Positions 52,142-61,131 of a stretch of 64,000 nt of DNA are shown here, piece by piece (position 1 is the first letter of the stretch; each line of letters starts with the position of its first letter). The stretch is from an uncultured Parafilimonas sp. (lineage in GTDB: Bacteria > Bacteroidota > Bacteroidia > Chitinophagales > Chitinophagaceae), in assembly GCA_903882935.1 (NCBI GenBank), contig CAIRZB010000100.1:62001-126000 (forward strand), in the 5' to 3' direction. The position numbers were made by a program, and so were the translations under genes. The notes under the pieces are model-generated. The model was given only the letters and a program-made list of their open reading frames with translations, ran no database searches and was not told the DNA's origin.

Positions 52142-52904
52142 GCATCAGTCGTGTTGCAAGCAATAGGGTTTTGTCATCATCCGTACGGCCGTTAATTAAA
52201 TCGCCCGCCAAAAAATCGGCCAGTTTTTTATCCAATATATTGGTATCATCCTGTGTTTTTGCCTTTCTTAGCCATTTAAACATGCTTGTAAAAAAGGGCT
52301 GGTGTACAGTCATGGTATCGTAATTAAGTGCTAGCATCTGTAGGCCGTCGGTAAATATACCTACCTCAGCCACAGGCTGGTTGATAAACTGCATTTTAAC
52401 ATTGGCAAAAGCTGCATCGTCAATAAAAAAATGGGTTGTGTTGCTGTATTCGCCGTTTTGCGGCCACCATACCGTTACATAACCCCCATTGGCGTCGTCT
52501 CGGATGATGGCACCATCGCCTATTTGAAAAAAAGCAGCCTTCCCTTCATACAAAACGCAGCCCAACAGCGTACACGAGAATTCATTCAACGGTTCTCCGG
52601 CCTGGTTTGCCTTTTCCACAAACGCATCGTACACCTGCTCAAACATGCCAAGCAGCGCAGCCACATCAACTTCATCACCAGCATTTATTGCCGCACAAAG
52701 CAAGCCTATCATTTGACATGTGAGGAATGCAGACGCGTCGGCAGCAAATTTTGCACTGCCGGCGCCATCGCTGCCGCAACAAACCAAAGCTTCGCCGCCG
52801 TCAGGCTGCATAGCAATGGTGTATCGCACGGCATCCTCGCAGGTTTTACCTGTTTGCAGGTGCGATGTGCCGGCAACACTTTGGCCGATTGTTTTCCAGG
52901 TCAT
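52134..52904 (-). CDS. PP2C-family protein phosphatase of the TerY-P triad
   Basis: The protein has 256 residues. The PP2C metal sites are recognisable: CEDAVRYT near the start, GSDGAGSAKFAADASAF (the DG pair) and FTDGLQMLALN further on, with the final DDKTLLLA matching the last Asp motif. It would remove phosphate from Ser/Thr placed by the kinase. The start codon overlaps the vWA stop by 4 bp and its stop overlaps the kinase start by 8 bp. No secretion signal is present, so it acts in the cytoplasm. Confidence 0.88.
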   Translation of the reverse strand: MTWKTIGQSVAGTSHLQTGKTCEDAVRYTIAMQPDGGEALVCCGSDGAGSAKFAADASAFLTCQMIGLLCAAINAGDEVDVAALLGMFEQVYDAFVEKANQAGEPLNEFSCTLLGCVLYEGKAAFFQIGDGAIIRDDANGGYVTVWWPQNGEYSNTTHFFIDDAAFANVKMQFINQPVAEVGIFTDGLQMLALNYDTMTVHQPFFTSMFKWLRKAKTQDDTNILDKKLADFLAGDLINGRTDDDKTLLLATRLMHE

Positions 52905-53578
52905 AACTCAGACCATCCGCTTGGTGGGGGTAAACTAATATTGGAACCCGGGTTTTTGCTAGACACCATCTTCATGGATGCCGATAGCCATAAAAAGAAC
53001 TCCCGAAACATCAGGCCACGCAATTTTAGGGGTTCCCTTACCGAAAGCTCGCGCAGCACTTCAAAATTGGCACCCTCAATGCCGATGGCAAAAAAAGCGA
53101 ACGACTTCCGTTCCTCTCCTTCCCTAATTTGTTTGGCCGCCTGCCGCCAACTGTCAGTAGGGGCACCGTCTGTTATCAGTATAATCCAAGGTTTGTAATA
53201 AGCAATACCGTGCTCCTTATACTCCTGTTTCCGTTGGTTAACCAAATCTATGCCCGTGGCAACAGCGGCGCCAAGGGGGGTATCGCCCGTAGTATGCAGT
53301 GTGCGGGGTATAAAATTAGCCACCGTTTGAAAGTTAGTTTCTATACTCACCGGGCCAAAGGTAACAATAGCAACTTCTACCCTTTTGGTGGCCAGGTGGT
53401 CGCCCATCAGTTCTTGCTTAAAGGCCTGTATGCCGTCATTCAATTCGCGTATCGGTTTGCCGGCCATAGAGCCAGACGTATCTAGCAACAGCACGCAGGG
53501 GCATCGTGGCTCGGGGTTGTCAGCAAAGCTCTCGCTGCCAAAAGGCACTTGCTCAAATGAAATATATTCGTCTACCAT
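52901..53578 (-). CDS. terY: TerY-like von Willebrand factor A domain protein
   Basis: The protein has 225 residues. The vWA fold covers about 28-215. The MIDAS metal site is intact: DTSGSM (33-38), Thr100 in TTGDTPLGAA and Asp137 in ITDGAPTD. After the domain is a short tail ending LPPPSGWSEL. It is first in the kinase/PP2C/vWA operon. TerY-like vWA proteins are proposed to bind a metal-dependent ligand and to work with the phosphatase and kinase in a stress response linked to tellurite-resistance (Ter) genes. No terB, terC, terD or terZ gene is seen in this window. Confidence 0.9.
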   Translation of the reverse strand: MVDEYISFEQVPFGSESFADNPEPRCPCVLLLDTSGSMAGKPIRELNDGIQAFKQELMGDHLATKRVEVAIVTFGPVSIETNFQTVANFIPRTLHTTGDTPLGAAVATGIDLVNQRKQEYKEHGIAYYKPWIILITDGAPTDSWRQAAKQIREGEERKSFAFFAIGIEGANFEVLRELSVREPLKLRGLMFREFFLWLSASMKMVSSKNPGSNISLPPPSGWSEL

Positions 53579-53938
53579 TAAGAATTACTTTAAAAAATTA
53601 GCTGCAATATTAATAAAAGTACTGTTTGTGTGCGAAACGGCAAACTTCACCATGGGTTGCACATGGCCAAACAAATCGCAGGAAAACAATCATTTCACCC
53701 TCAAAATTAATTGTAAACACCAAATAAAAGGGTTGGACAAAAACAAGTATTGTCACCAGCCAAGCCATTATGGGTATATGCCACGCTTGTTTTTAGCCCA
53801 ACAACACCGCAAAAAAGCCCCTTAAATAGGGGGAAATTTATACCAGCTTTTACACTTTTTTTTCATTAACCAATTTTTAATTTTCTGCTACGTTCTTCAT
53901 AACATACCTTAGGGTTACATATAAACAAAAATCCTCTT
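53579..53938. other. Intergenic region between triad and kinase gene
   Basis: The 360 bp are free of a convincing gene. They must hold the promoter of the triad (minus) and of the kinase at 53939 (plus). A short CCCC-ttaaata-GGGG hairpin is at 53818-53832. I see no recognised operator. Confidence 0.5.
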
Positions 53939-55810
53939 TTGATTAGGGCCAATATCATTATCATCTTCTTTTTTTTAGCCGCGCTTCAACCAGTGCGCGG
54001 GCAGGTAGAAAATATACGCAAAATCCAGCAGTCACTTTCATCTATTAGCGACAGCCTGCGGTATGTGGATGCCATCAACACCGTTTCGCTGCTTTTGTAT
54101 GAGCAAAACGTTGACAGCTCCCTTTACTATGCCAACATTGCAAGGGCAATCTCCCGCCGCTTAGGGTATGCAAAAGGCATAGCTGACGCAACAAACAACA
54201 TAGGTATTGTTTTTGACATAAAAGGAAACACCCAGTTTGCGCTACGATACTACAACGATGCGTTTAACGAATACTCATCCATCCATGATTCCTCCAATAT
54301 GGTTCAAACCATCATGAATATAGCGATGGTGTATAACCTTAGTGGCAACAACGCAAAAGCCATAGCAAACTTTAAACATGCATTGGCAATTGGCGAGGGC
54401 ATTTCCCACGATTCCATCATGTCGCTGGCCATTTATAATTTTATGCTGGACTACCCAGGCGAATTTACAGCCAGCTCAGCAAACGCATACATCCAAAAGG
54501 CCTTGGCTATTGCCTTAAAATACCATGACGTAAGAATTTTAGTAGCTATAAAACAATTAAAGGCAAACGAATTAATAAAAATTGGCAACAAGGATGAAGG
54601 CATAAAATTATTGCGTGAAACCGTGGACACGGCCTTACATATGAACCTTTACTTTCTTAGCTTGGACCCTTTGATAGAACTTGGCGACCTGCTGATTAAC
54701 AATGATACTGCCAAAGCCCTTGCCTATTACAAACACGCGTTGGCTATAACAGAACAGAACGAGTTTCACAGTTACTCGAAAATGGTTATCAAAAAGTTGT
54801 ACGATTTTTATGTAGCCAAAAACAATATAACCCTTGCCTACTATTATAGCAGGAAACTGCTTACCGCTTACGAGAATGAGCAAAACAACAACGACACCGC
54901 AGGTATTGACTACATTGAATATGCGCTGAAAGACCAACAACTTGAAGCAGCACAAATAAAATCGGCCTATAGCTCCAGGCTCCTTTGGCTGGTTGGGGCC
55001 ATTTGCGCATTGGCGATCACCATCATCATAATTCAATTAGGCAACCGCAGGCGTTCACAAAAAACACATACCGTTTTACAACATAATTTTGCCCAGTTGG
55101 AGTCTGCTACCAACTCCTTGGAACAAGGCAATAAAAATTATGCGCGCCTTATACGCATTGTTGCCCACGACCTGCGCAACCCCATTGGCGCGATAAACAG
55201 CATTTGTACCTTGCTGCTAAGCGATAATAAATTAGGCCCGGCCGAACAGGATTGGATAAAGCTTATTCACAAGTCGAGCCAAAGCTGCTTGCAATTGATA
55301 AGCGAACTTTTGCAGACAGACTTTATGTTAAAAGAAGATTCGCTGAATAAAGAAAACATTGACTTGTCGGCCCTGTTACAACAAACGGTAAAACTGCTAA
55401 ACTTTAGGGCCATAGAAAAAAAACAGCCAATCATTTTACAGGAAACAACCAGCGGTGAAATTTTTGGTGATTACAATAAGCTTTCCCGCGTAATGAATAA
55501 TCTTATTGTAAACGCCATTAAATTTAGCAAAGAAGGGGGAACAATATGGGTAAACGCTGAAAAGAAACCCGAAGGCATTTTACTTACGGTAAAAGATACA
55601 GGCATCGGTATACCTGCCACTATTGCAAACCAGCTTTTTAACCCCTTTAGCAACGCCAAGCGGCAAGGCACAGCCGGCGAACCTTCTTTTGGTTTGGGGC
55701 TGTACATCAGCAAACAAATAATAGACGCGCACCGCGGCCGCATTTGGTTTGAAAGCGAGCCAGGCAAAGGCACCACGTTTTATATTTTATTGCCTGAAAA
55801 AACAGAATAA
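53939..55810 (+). CDS. TPR-containing sensor histidine kinase
   Basis: The protein has 623 residues. The frame opens with a TTG at 53939 (MIRANIIIIFFFLAAL...), as no ATG is in frame between there and the last stop. A signal peptide (about 1-21) is followed by tetratricopeptide repeats (about 50-320), a transmembrane helix (about 345-365), a coiled coil, and HisKA/ATPase domains: the phospho-acceptor His in IVAHDLRNPIG (about 412), NNLIVNAIKFS, VKDTGIGIP and FGLGLYISKQI. It is a hybrid-less kinase, without a receiver domain. No response regulator gene is adjacent, so it is an orphan in this window. The TPR part probably binds an extracytoplasmic signal. Confidence 0.88.
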   Translation: MIRANIIIIFFFLAALQPVRGQVENIRKIQQSLSSISDSLRYVDAINTVSLLLYEQNVDSSLYYANIARAISRRLGYAKGIADATNNIGIVFDIKGNTQFALRYYNDAFNEYSSIHDSSNMVQTIMNIAMVYNLSGNNAKAIANFKHALAIGEGISHDSIMSLAIYNFMLDYPGEFTASSANAYIQKALAIALKYHDVRILVAIKQLKANELIKIGNKDEGIKLLRETVDTALHMNLYFLSLDPLIELGDLLINNDTAKALAYYKHALAITEQNEFHSYSKMVIKKLYDFYVAKNNITLAYYYSRKLLTAYENEQNNNDTAGIDYIEYALKDQQLEAAQIKSAYSSRLLWLVGAICALAITIIIIQLGNRRRSQKTHTVLQHNFAQLESATNSLEQGNKNYARLIRIVAHDLRNPIGAINSICTLLLSDNKLGPAEQDWIKLIHKSSQSCLQLISELLQTDFMLKEDSLNKENIDLSALLQQTVKLLNFRAIEKKQPIILQETTSGEIFGDYNKLSRVMNNLIVNAIKFSKEGGTIWVNAEKKPEGILLTVKDTGIGIPATIANQLFNPFSNAKRQGTAGEPSFGLGLYISKQIIDAHRGRIWFESEPGKGTTFYILLPEKTE

Positions 55811-55997
55811 AAATGCCGTTGCCCGCACGCCAGGTTTACGAAAGATTGGTGCCGTACCCCATTTTAGATAGTGGTGAAACACACGGTTCATCAACCTAAG
55901 CCTTTCGTGCAATAAAACCGTGCAATACCCTCTTTAAACAAATACGTCCAAATTTGTTTTCTCTATCTTTAACACCCCAAACAAATTGAAAAATCAC

Positions 55998-57134
55998 ATG
56001 AATTACAAACAAAGTATATTAGTAATTGTAGGAATTATTTTACTACAGTGCTGTACAAATACACCCAAGCCTGCTACCAACCCCAATAATAAAAGCGCGG
56101 CTTTTTACTCCTTAGAGGATTTTAAAAAAGTGCCCAAAATTGACGCCCATGTGCACGTAAACACCATGGCGGCAGATTTTGTGCAGCAAGCCGAAACAGA
56201 TAGTTTTAAGCTAATCACCATAAATTTAGATGATGTAAACGAGCCGCCCCCCATGGAGGCACAGCAGCTGTTTGCCTTACACCAAACACGTACATTCCCC
56301 AGCCGTATTTCGTATGCCACCACTTTTTCCATCAGGTATTTTAACGATACCGGCTGGCTGCGTCAACAGCTTGAATACCTAAAAAAATCATTTGCCCAAG
56401 GCGCTGTGGCAGTGAAAATATATAAGGTAATCGGTATGAGCCTAAAAGATAAAACCGGCAAATTTGTAATGATTGATGACCCAAGGTTTGCACCCCTGCT
56501 TGACTTTATTGAAAAAAGCAATATTACCGTGCTTGGCCATTTAGGCGAGCCCAGAAATTGCTGGCTGCCGGTGCAACAAATGACGGTTAACGGTGACAAA
56601 ACCTATTTTACCAGCAACCCGGAATACCACATGTACCGGCACCCTAAGTACCCTAGCTACGAAGACCAAATAAATGCCCGGGACAATATGGTTAAACAGC
56701 ACCCGAAGCTAAGGTTTGTTGGCGCGCACTTAGGCAGCCTTGAATGGAATGTAGATTCGTTGGCCATGCGGCTGGATGAATATCCCAACATGGCGGTTGA
56801 TATGGCCGCACGCATTAGCCACCTACAATACCAAACAGCCAAAAATTGGCAGAAGGTGCATGATTTTATGGTTAAATACCAAGACCGTTTGTTATATGCC
56901 ACCGACCTAGGAGCAGAAGTTACCAGCAACCCTGCCGAAACAAGCAAACACGCACACGAAACCCACTTAAGCGATTGGCAATATTTTGTAACCAATGACA
57001 CTATGCATGTTAGAGACTTTGACGGCAGCTTTAAAGGGCTGCAACTACCGAAGGAAGTGATTGACAAGATTTACCGTACAAATGCAGAAAAATGGTTTCC
57101 CGGTTTGTTTGGGGAGAAACTTAGACAACAATAA
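55998..57134 (+). CDS. Amidohydrolase_2 family lipoprotein
   Basis: The protein has 378 residues from ATG 55998 (MNYKQSILVIVGIILLQCC), a lipoprotein signal with Cys at about 18-19. A TTG four codons upstream is a weaker start. The body shows the metal-dependent hydrolase pattern: KIDAHVHVN, VLGHLGEPRN, VGAHLGSLEWN and LYATDLGAE. It is anchored in the periplasm and hydrolyses an unknown C-O or C-N bond, or a decarboxylase-type substrate. It precedes the archaemetzincin gene by 1 bp, so the two are co-transcribed and act in the same compartment. Confidence 0.8.
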   Translation: MNYKQSILVIVGIILLQCCTNTPKPATNPNNKSAAFYSLEDFKKVPKIDAHVHVNTMAADFVQQAETDSFKLITINLDDVNEPPPMEAQQLFALHQTRTFPSRISYATTFSIRYFNDTGWLRQQLEYLKKSFAQGAVAVKIYKVIGMSLKDKTGKFVMIDDPRFAPLLDFIEKSNITVLGHLGEPRNCWLPVQQMTVNGDKTYFTSNPEYHMYRHPKYPSYEDQINARDNMVKQHPKLRFVGAHLGSLEWNVDSLAMRLDEYPNMAVDMAARISHLQYQTAKNWQKVHDFMVKYQDRLLYATDLGAEVTSNPAETSKHAHETHLSDWQYFVTNDTMHVRDFDGSFKGLQLPKEVIDKIYRTNAEKWFPGLFGEKLRQQ

Positions 57135-57135
57135 T

Positions 57136-58044
57136 ATGCGGCAGCCATCGAAATATCTTGTTTCTACAATACTTCTTTTTAGTAGTTATACTGGCTGCCG
57201 CGAAACAGACCCAGTAATTGCTGAACAGGCAAATTTTTTTAAGGTGATTGAAACTAATGACTTACAATTGGATACGCCGAGGGAGGGGGAATGGCGGTTT
57301 GACCATGACGAGCATGAGCAAACCTTTGAGCAGTACAAAAATTCTAATCCGGTCCGCCCTTCTGGTAAACAACGGCTGATTTATATAGAGCCATTTGGCA
57401 GCTTTTCGGCAGGGGAACAAAAGGTGTTAGCAGGCATGGCTGAATACCTATCAATTTTTTACCAACTTCCAGTTCGATTTCTACCGCCTGCTAATGAAAA
57501 TATAATACCTATAACAGCCAGAAGAATTAGAAGTGACGGCGGAGAGCAACTGCTTGCAACGTATTTTATTGACACGCTACTTAAAATAAACAAGCCAACA
57601 GATGCCGCAGTTGTGATAGCCGTTACAGCAAAAGACCTTTATCCAAAACCTAGCTGGAATTTTATATTCGGCCTTGCTTCCTATCGCGAAAGGATTGCAG
57701 TTTGCTCCATCAAACGGCTTTATAAAGACCTAAACAACACTGATGACTTAAACAAGTGTTTTTCAAGGCTAATCAATATCAGTTCTCATGAAACCGGACA
57801 TATGTTTGGCCTCCATCATTGTGTTACAGCCAGTTGTGTTATGAATGGGAGTAACAGCCTTACCGAAACTGATTTGCAACCCAACAGGCTTTGCGCACGA
57901 TGCCTTAAAAAACTATATTGGAATTGTAGGTTTAACAATAGAACCCGCCTAAAAGCTTTGCAAGACTTTTTTTATAATCACAGGCTTGCGCGCGGCTACA
58001 TTACGGCAAAAAAGGATTATGACAAAACATCCACATCTAGATAA
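57136..58044 (+). CDS. Archaemetzincin-type zinc protease, lipoprotein
   Basis: The protein has 302 residues from ATG 57136; earlier Met codons overlap the upstream gene. A lipobox near residue 21 (LLFSSYTGC) marks a lipoprotein. The archaemetzincin signature is complete: His218-Glu219 and His222 in SHETGHMFGLHH, third His228, Cys229 and Cys234, Met236, then Cys253 and Cys256 (HExxHxxGxxHCx4CxMx16CxxC). The Glu and three His form the zinc site and the Cys set the second zinc. Archaemetzincins are usually cytoplasmic in archaea and eukaryotes, so a membrane-anchored periplasmic form is less usual. The substrate is unknown. Confidence 0.88.
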   Translation: MRQPSKYLVSTILLFSSYTGCRETDPVIAEQANFFKVIETNDLQLDTPREGEWRFDHDEHEQTFEQYKNSNPVRPSGKQRLIYIEPFGSFSAGEQKVLAGMAEYLSIFYQLPVRFLPPANENIIPITARRIRSDGGEQLLATYFIDTLLKINKPTDAAVVIAVTAKDLYPKPSWNFIFGLASYRERIAVCSIKRLYKDLNNTDDLNKCFSRLINISSHETGHMFGLHHCVTASCVMNGSNSLTETDLQPNRLCARCLKKLYWNCRFNNRTRLKALQDFFYNHRLARGYITAKKDYDKTSTSR

Positions 58045-58145
58045 ACTATCGATTATTTTTTACTAAATATTTTCATAAATAGCACTAACAGCAGTTAGTT
58101 CTTTTAAAATACCTGCCACCTACCTTGTGCTTTAAATACTAACAT

Positions 58146-59186
58146 ATGAAAGCACTTGTTTACCATGGCCCTGACAACAAAGCTTGGGAAGAAAAACCCA
58201 AACCACACATCAGCCAGCCGACGGATGCGGTTGTGAAAATTTACAAGACTACTATTTGCGGAACCGACCTGCACATTATGAAAGGAGACGTACCCACCGT
58301 TACTGATGGGCGGATACTTGGACACGAAGGTGTTGGTGTGATTGAGGAAGCCGGCAGTGCAGTGACTAATTTTAAAAAAGGCGACCACGTATTAATTTCC
58401 TGTATCACCTCCTGCGGTAAATGTGAATACTGCAAAAAAGGCATGTACTCCCATTGCGCGAACGGTGGCTGGATATTGGGCAACACTATTGACGGCACCC
58501 AAGCCGAGTACGTGCGCATACCTTACGCCGACAACAGCCTTTACCCTATACCTGCCGGTGCAGATGAAGAAGCCTTGGTGATGTTGAGCGATATTTTACC
58601 AACCGGCTTTGAGTGCGGCGTACTGAATGGCCAAGTTAAACCGGGCGACATTGTGGCCATTGTTGGCTCTGGACCAGTTGGCTTGGCAGCCTTGCTTACA
58701 GCACAATTTTTTACACCTGCGGAGATCATCATGGTTGATTTGGATGACAACCGCCTGGCTGTGGCAAAAACATTTGGTGCCAACCAAACAGTCAATAGTG
58801 GGCATGGCCACGCCATTGAAGAAATAATGAGGCTCACAGGCAACAAAGGCGTTGATGTGGCCATTGAAGCAGTTGGTATACCGGCAACATTTGAGCTTTG
58901 CGAAAAAATAATAGCCCCCGGCGGCCACCTAGCTAACGTAGGCGTGCACGGCAAAAGTGTTGAACTGCACTTAGAAACACTATGGGCACAAAACATTACC
59001 ATTACAACACGGTTGGTTGATACAGTAACCACACCCATGCTATTAAAGGTTATACAATCCAATAAATTGAAAGCCAATCAATTAATCACCCATCATTTTA
59101 AACTAGCTGATATTATTGCCGCGTATGATACATTTAAACATGCCGATAGAGAAAAGGCTTTGAAGGTAATTATGACCAACGAATAA
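58146..59186 (+). CDS. Zinc-dependent alcohol dehydrogenase
   Basis: The protein has 346 residues, the usual medium-chain dehydrogenase length. Catalytic zinc ligands are Cys38 (TTICGTD) and His60-Glu61 (GHEGVG); the structural zinc Cys are at 90, 93, 96 and 104. The Rossmann loop GSGPVGLAA is near 172 and the Asp in MVDLDDNRL favours NAD. It oxidises alcohols or reduces aldehydes. Similar proteins are often annotated as zinc-dependent ADH, including groups acting on iso-propanol and simple alcohols. A strong terminator follows 36 bp downstream of the stop. Confidence 0.92.
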   Translation: MKALVYHGPDNKAWEEKPKPHISQPTDAVVKIYKTTICGTDLHIMKGDVPTVTDGRILGHEGVGVIEEAGSAVTNFKKGDHVLISCITSCGKCEYCKKGMYSHCANGGWILGNTIDGTQAEYVRIPYADNSLYPIPAGADEEALVMLSDILPTGFECGVLNGQVKPGDIVAIVGSGPVGLAALLTAQFFTPAEIIMVDLDDNRLAVAKTFGANQTVNSGHGHAIEEIMRLTGNKGVDVAIEAVGIPATFELCEKIIAPGGHLANVGVHGKSVELHLETLWAQNITITTRLVDTVTTPMLLKVIQSNKLKANQLITHHFKLADIIAAYDTFKHADREKALKVIMTNE

Positions 59187-59222
59187 TATACTTCGTTTCT
59201 GTTGACGTCAACTTGGTGCGAC

Positions 59223-59271
59223 AAAGGCTTTACGAAGGTATTTTTAAATACAACTTTGTAAAGCCTTTTTT
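59223..59271 (+). terminator. Rho-independent terminator after the zinc alcohol dehydrogenase
   Basis: AAAGGCTTTAC (59223-59233) pairs perfectly with GTAAAGCCTTT (59258-59268) and is followed by more T. It is between convergent genes and serves at least the plus-strand gene. Confidence 0.75.
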
Positions 59272-59287
59272 AATTACCGCATCAGCA

Positions 59288-59728
59288 CTATATGTTGATG
59301 GCCAGCTTCTTTTGTTTAACACCCTGCGCAACTGTGGTGCCGTTTTCCAGTTGCATAACACTACCACTATTATTGTAGGTTACGATATATGTTACGAACA
59401 GTTTTTCCTTTCGGTCAAATATGTTTTTTACGTTTACGGTTTGGCAAAACGCGTTTGCGCTGGTAGGATAGTTTTTCAATTGCAGGGTGTCAAACATCCT
59501 CTCCCACAATACCACTTGTTTTTTATCCTTCACTTTAAAAATAATAACGTGCACGCTGGCGCATGCCATGTCGTAAGCCTTTGCATCATAATTATTGTCT
59601 CTCGCAATGGAAAAACTAATTTGCTTGTTAACTGCTTTTTCAGCTGAAAAAATAACGGGTAACAGCGTATGAAATACTGCAGTTGGCAGTAGTAACCCCA
59701 TCATTATCTCCAGTAAAATCTTTTTCAT
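59288..59728 (-). CDS. Small exported hypothetical protein
   Basis: The protein has 146 residues from ATG 59728 (MKKILLEIMMGLLLPTAVF), where a signal peptide or membrane anchor begins; the longer frame adds 18 residues without signal character. The rest is a mixed beta domain (FSIARDNNYDAK, then VKDKKQVVLWERMFDTLQL, and VTYIVTYNNSGSVMQLENGT) with no family I recognise. It is convergent with the alcohol dehydrogenase across a terminator. Confidence 0.65.
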   Translation of the reverse strand: MKKILLEIMMGLLLPTAVFHTLLPVIFSAEKAVNKQISFSIARDNNYDAKAYDMACASVHVIIFKVKDKKQVVLWERMFDTLQLKNYPTSANAFCQTVNVKNIFDRKEKLFVTYIVTYNNSGSVMQLENGTTVAQGVKQKKLAINI

Positions 59729-60103
59729 TTTTACATTTTTGATGGTAAAGCAATTTTGATTTGGCGAATGTTTTTTCCTCATTCACAAAACAAAACTAAT
59801 GCAGGCGGCAAGCTATAAAAATGGCTGATAGGCGGCCATGTTGGTTACGTGGGTAAGTATCGGGGTAACGTCGGCGAACAATTCACCAACAAATAAAATG
59901 ATCGGTAAATGAAGCTTACCGGTGGGTAAAAGCAAATTGGCATGGCAAATTATAATAGCCTTTAGGGGTATTGCATACAGGCACTAAAAAGCGGCTGCCC
60001 CACACATTGGAGACAGCCGCCATTGTTAAACTCAGGTTATAAACTGGTATTAATTTAAAAAAAACGATTTCTGGGTAGCCTTTTAAAACACCACTGCAAA
60101 CTT
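59729..60103. other. Intergenic region with terminator
   Basis: There is no gene in these 375 bp. The terminator of the metallo-beta-lactamase-fold gene lies at 59986-60020. Elsewhere nothing is recognised. Confidence 0.5.
59986..60020 (-). terminator. Rho-independent terminator of the metallo-beta-lactamase-fold gene
   Basis: GCGGCTG (59991-59997) pairs with CAGCCGC (60014-60020). On the minus strand the stem is followed by five T (59986-59990). It lies 84 bp after the stop of the 60104-60868 gene. Confidence 0.7.
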
Positions 60104-60868
60104 TTACATTGCTTGGCCTGGGTACCACTTGCGCAACCTAACCTCAATGCCTTTATTACCGGCATCAACCAATTTTTTAAACGTATTTACATCACTAAAG
60201 CCACCTTGGCCGCGGTAGTGGTAGGGGTAAACAATCTTAGGTTTAAATTCCAGCACTGCATCAGCCGCCTCATTTACAGTCATCGTGTAGGGCAGGTTCA
60301 TGCATACAAAAGCCAAATCAATGTTTTTTAGTGCGCGCATCTCGGGGATGCCTTGGGTATCACCGGCTATATAAAGCCTTTTGCCGCCAATACTAAGCAC
60401 ATAACCGTTGCCGCGGCCTTTGGTATGCATGGCTGTTGCGCTTTCGGGCAGGTTATACATGGGTATCGCTTCAATGGCAATGCCAGCTTGCGTGGTGCTT
60501 TCGCCGTTTTTCAACACCACAAGGTGGGCTTTATCTGCCTCCGACATTTTGTCTGCCACCGCCTGAGGAGCCACTATAATAGTGTTCGCGCCTTTCACAG
60601 AATCCAATGTTTTTTCATCAAAATGGTCGCCATGTATATCAGTAATGATAATAACACCTGGTGTCGCCAAGCCTTTAAAAAGAGCCGTTCCACCAGAAGG
60701 GTCAACGTACACTGTTACACCGTGCACCGTAAGCACTAAGGTGGCGTGTTGTACCGGTTGGATGGTAAGCGGGCCAATTTTTGTTTGGAAAACATCGGGC
60801 GCGCCCAACTGCGCGTTTGCGCCGTAAAACGCACAAAACAATACTGCTGCAATAATTGTGGATTTCAT
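60104..60868 (-). CDS. Metallo-beta-lactamase-fold (UlaG/L-ascorbate lactonase-like) exported protein
   Basis: The protein has 254 residues from ATG 60868 (MKSTIIAAVLFCAFYGANAQ), with a signal peptide; the longer frame adds 14 residues without use. The fold motifs are QHATLVLTVHG, YVDPSGG, TDIHGDHFD (altered HxHxDH: only His-Gly-Asp-His), YIAGDTQGIPE and YPYHYRG (last His). This is the UPF0173/UlaG-like subfamily with two metals. It probably hydrolyses a lactone or a nucleotide-like ester in the periplasm. The first motif reads DIHGDHFD rather than THxHxDH, but this is normal for the subfamily. Confidence 0.82.
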   Translation of the reverse strand: MKSTIIAAVLFCAFYGANAQLGAPDVFQTKIGPLTIQPVQHATLVLTVHGVTVYVDPSGGTALFKGLATPGVIIITDIHGDHFDEKTLDSVKGANTIIVAPQAVADKMSEADKAHLVVLKNGESTTQAGIAIEAIPMYNLPESATAMHTKGRGNGYVLSIGGKRLYIAGDTQGIPEMRALKNIDLAFVCMNLPYTMTVNEAADAVLEFKPKIVYPYHYRGQGGFSDVNTFKKLVDAGNKGIEVRLRKWYPGQAM

Positions 60869-61131
60869 ATTTTCATTAATTTCTGGTACAAAAATAGGCA
60901 AAAGCCCCACGCGGGGTTGGCCTTACTAACAACGCGGCTTTAAAAATAAAGCGTTCAAGTTACGTTATCCTAGTATGGTGTCGGTTATGAGCAGCATAAA
61001 TCTAGTTATTGTTTTGCCCCTATGCAGTTAAAGTATTAAATTTTTAAACAACTTGTGGCAGTTGTTTGCAAGATTTAACTACATTTAGCACCGTTTTATA
61101 CAAATTTTATATAAAAGATAACTTATTGCCA

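Noticed and set aside
57061-57135. Upstream start for the archaemetzincin gene
   Set aside because: It overlaps the end of the amidohydrolase gene in another frame and hides the lipoprotein signal that starts at 57136.
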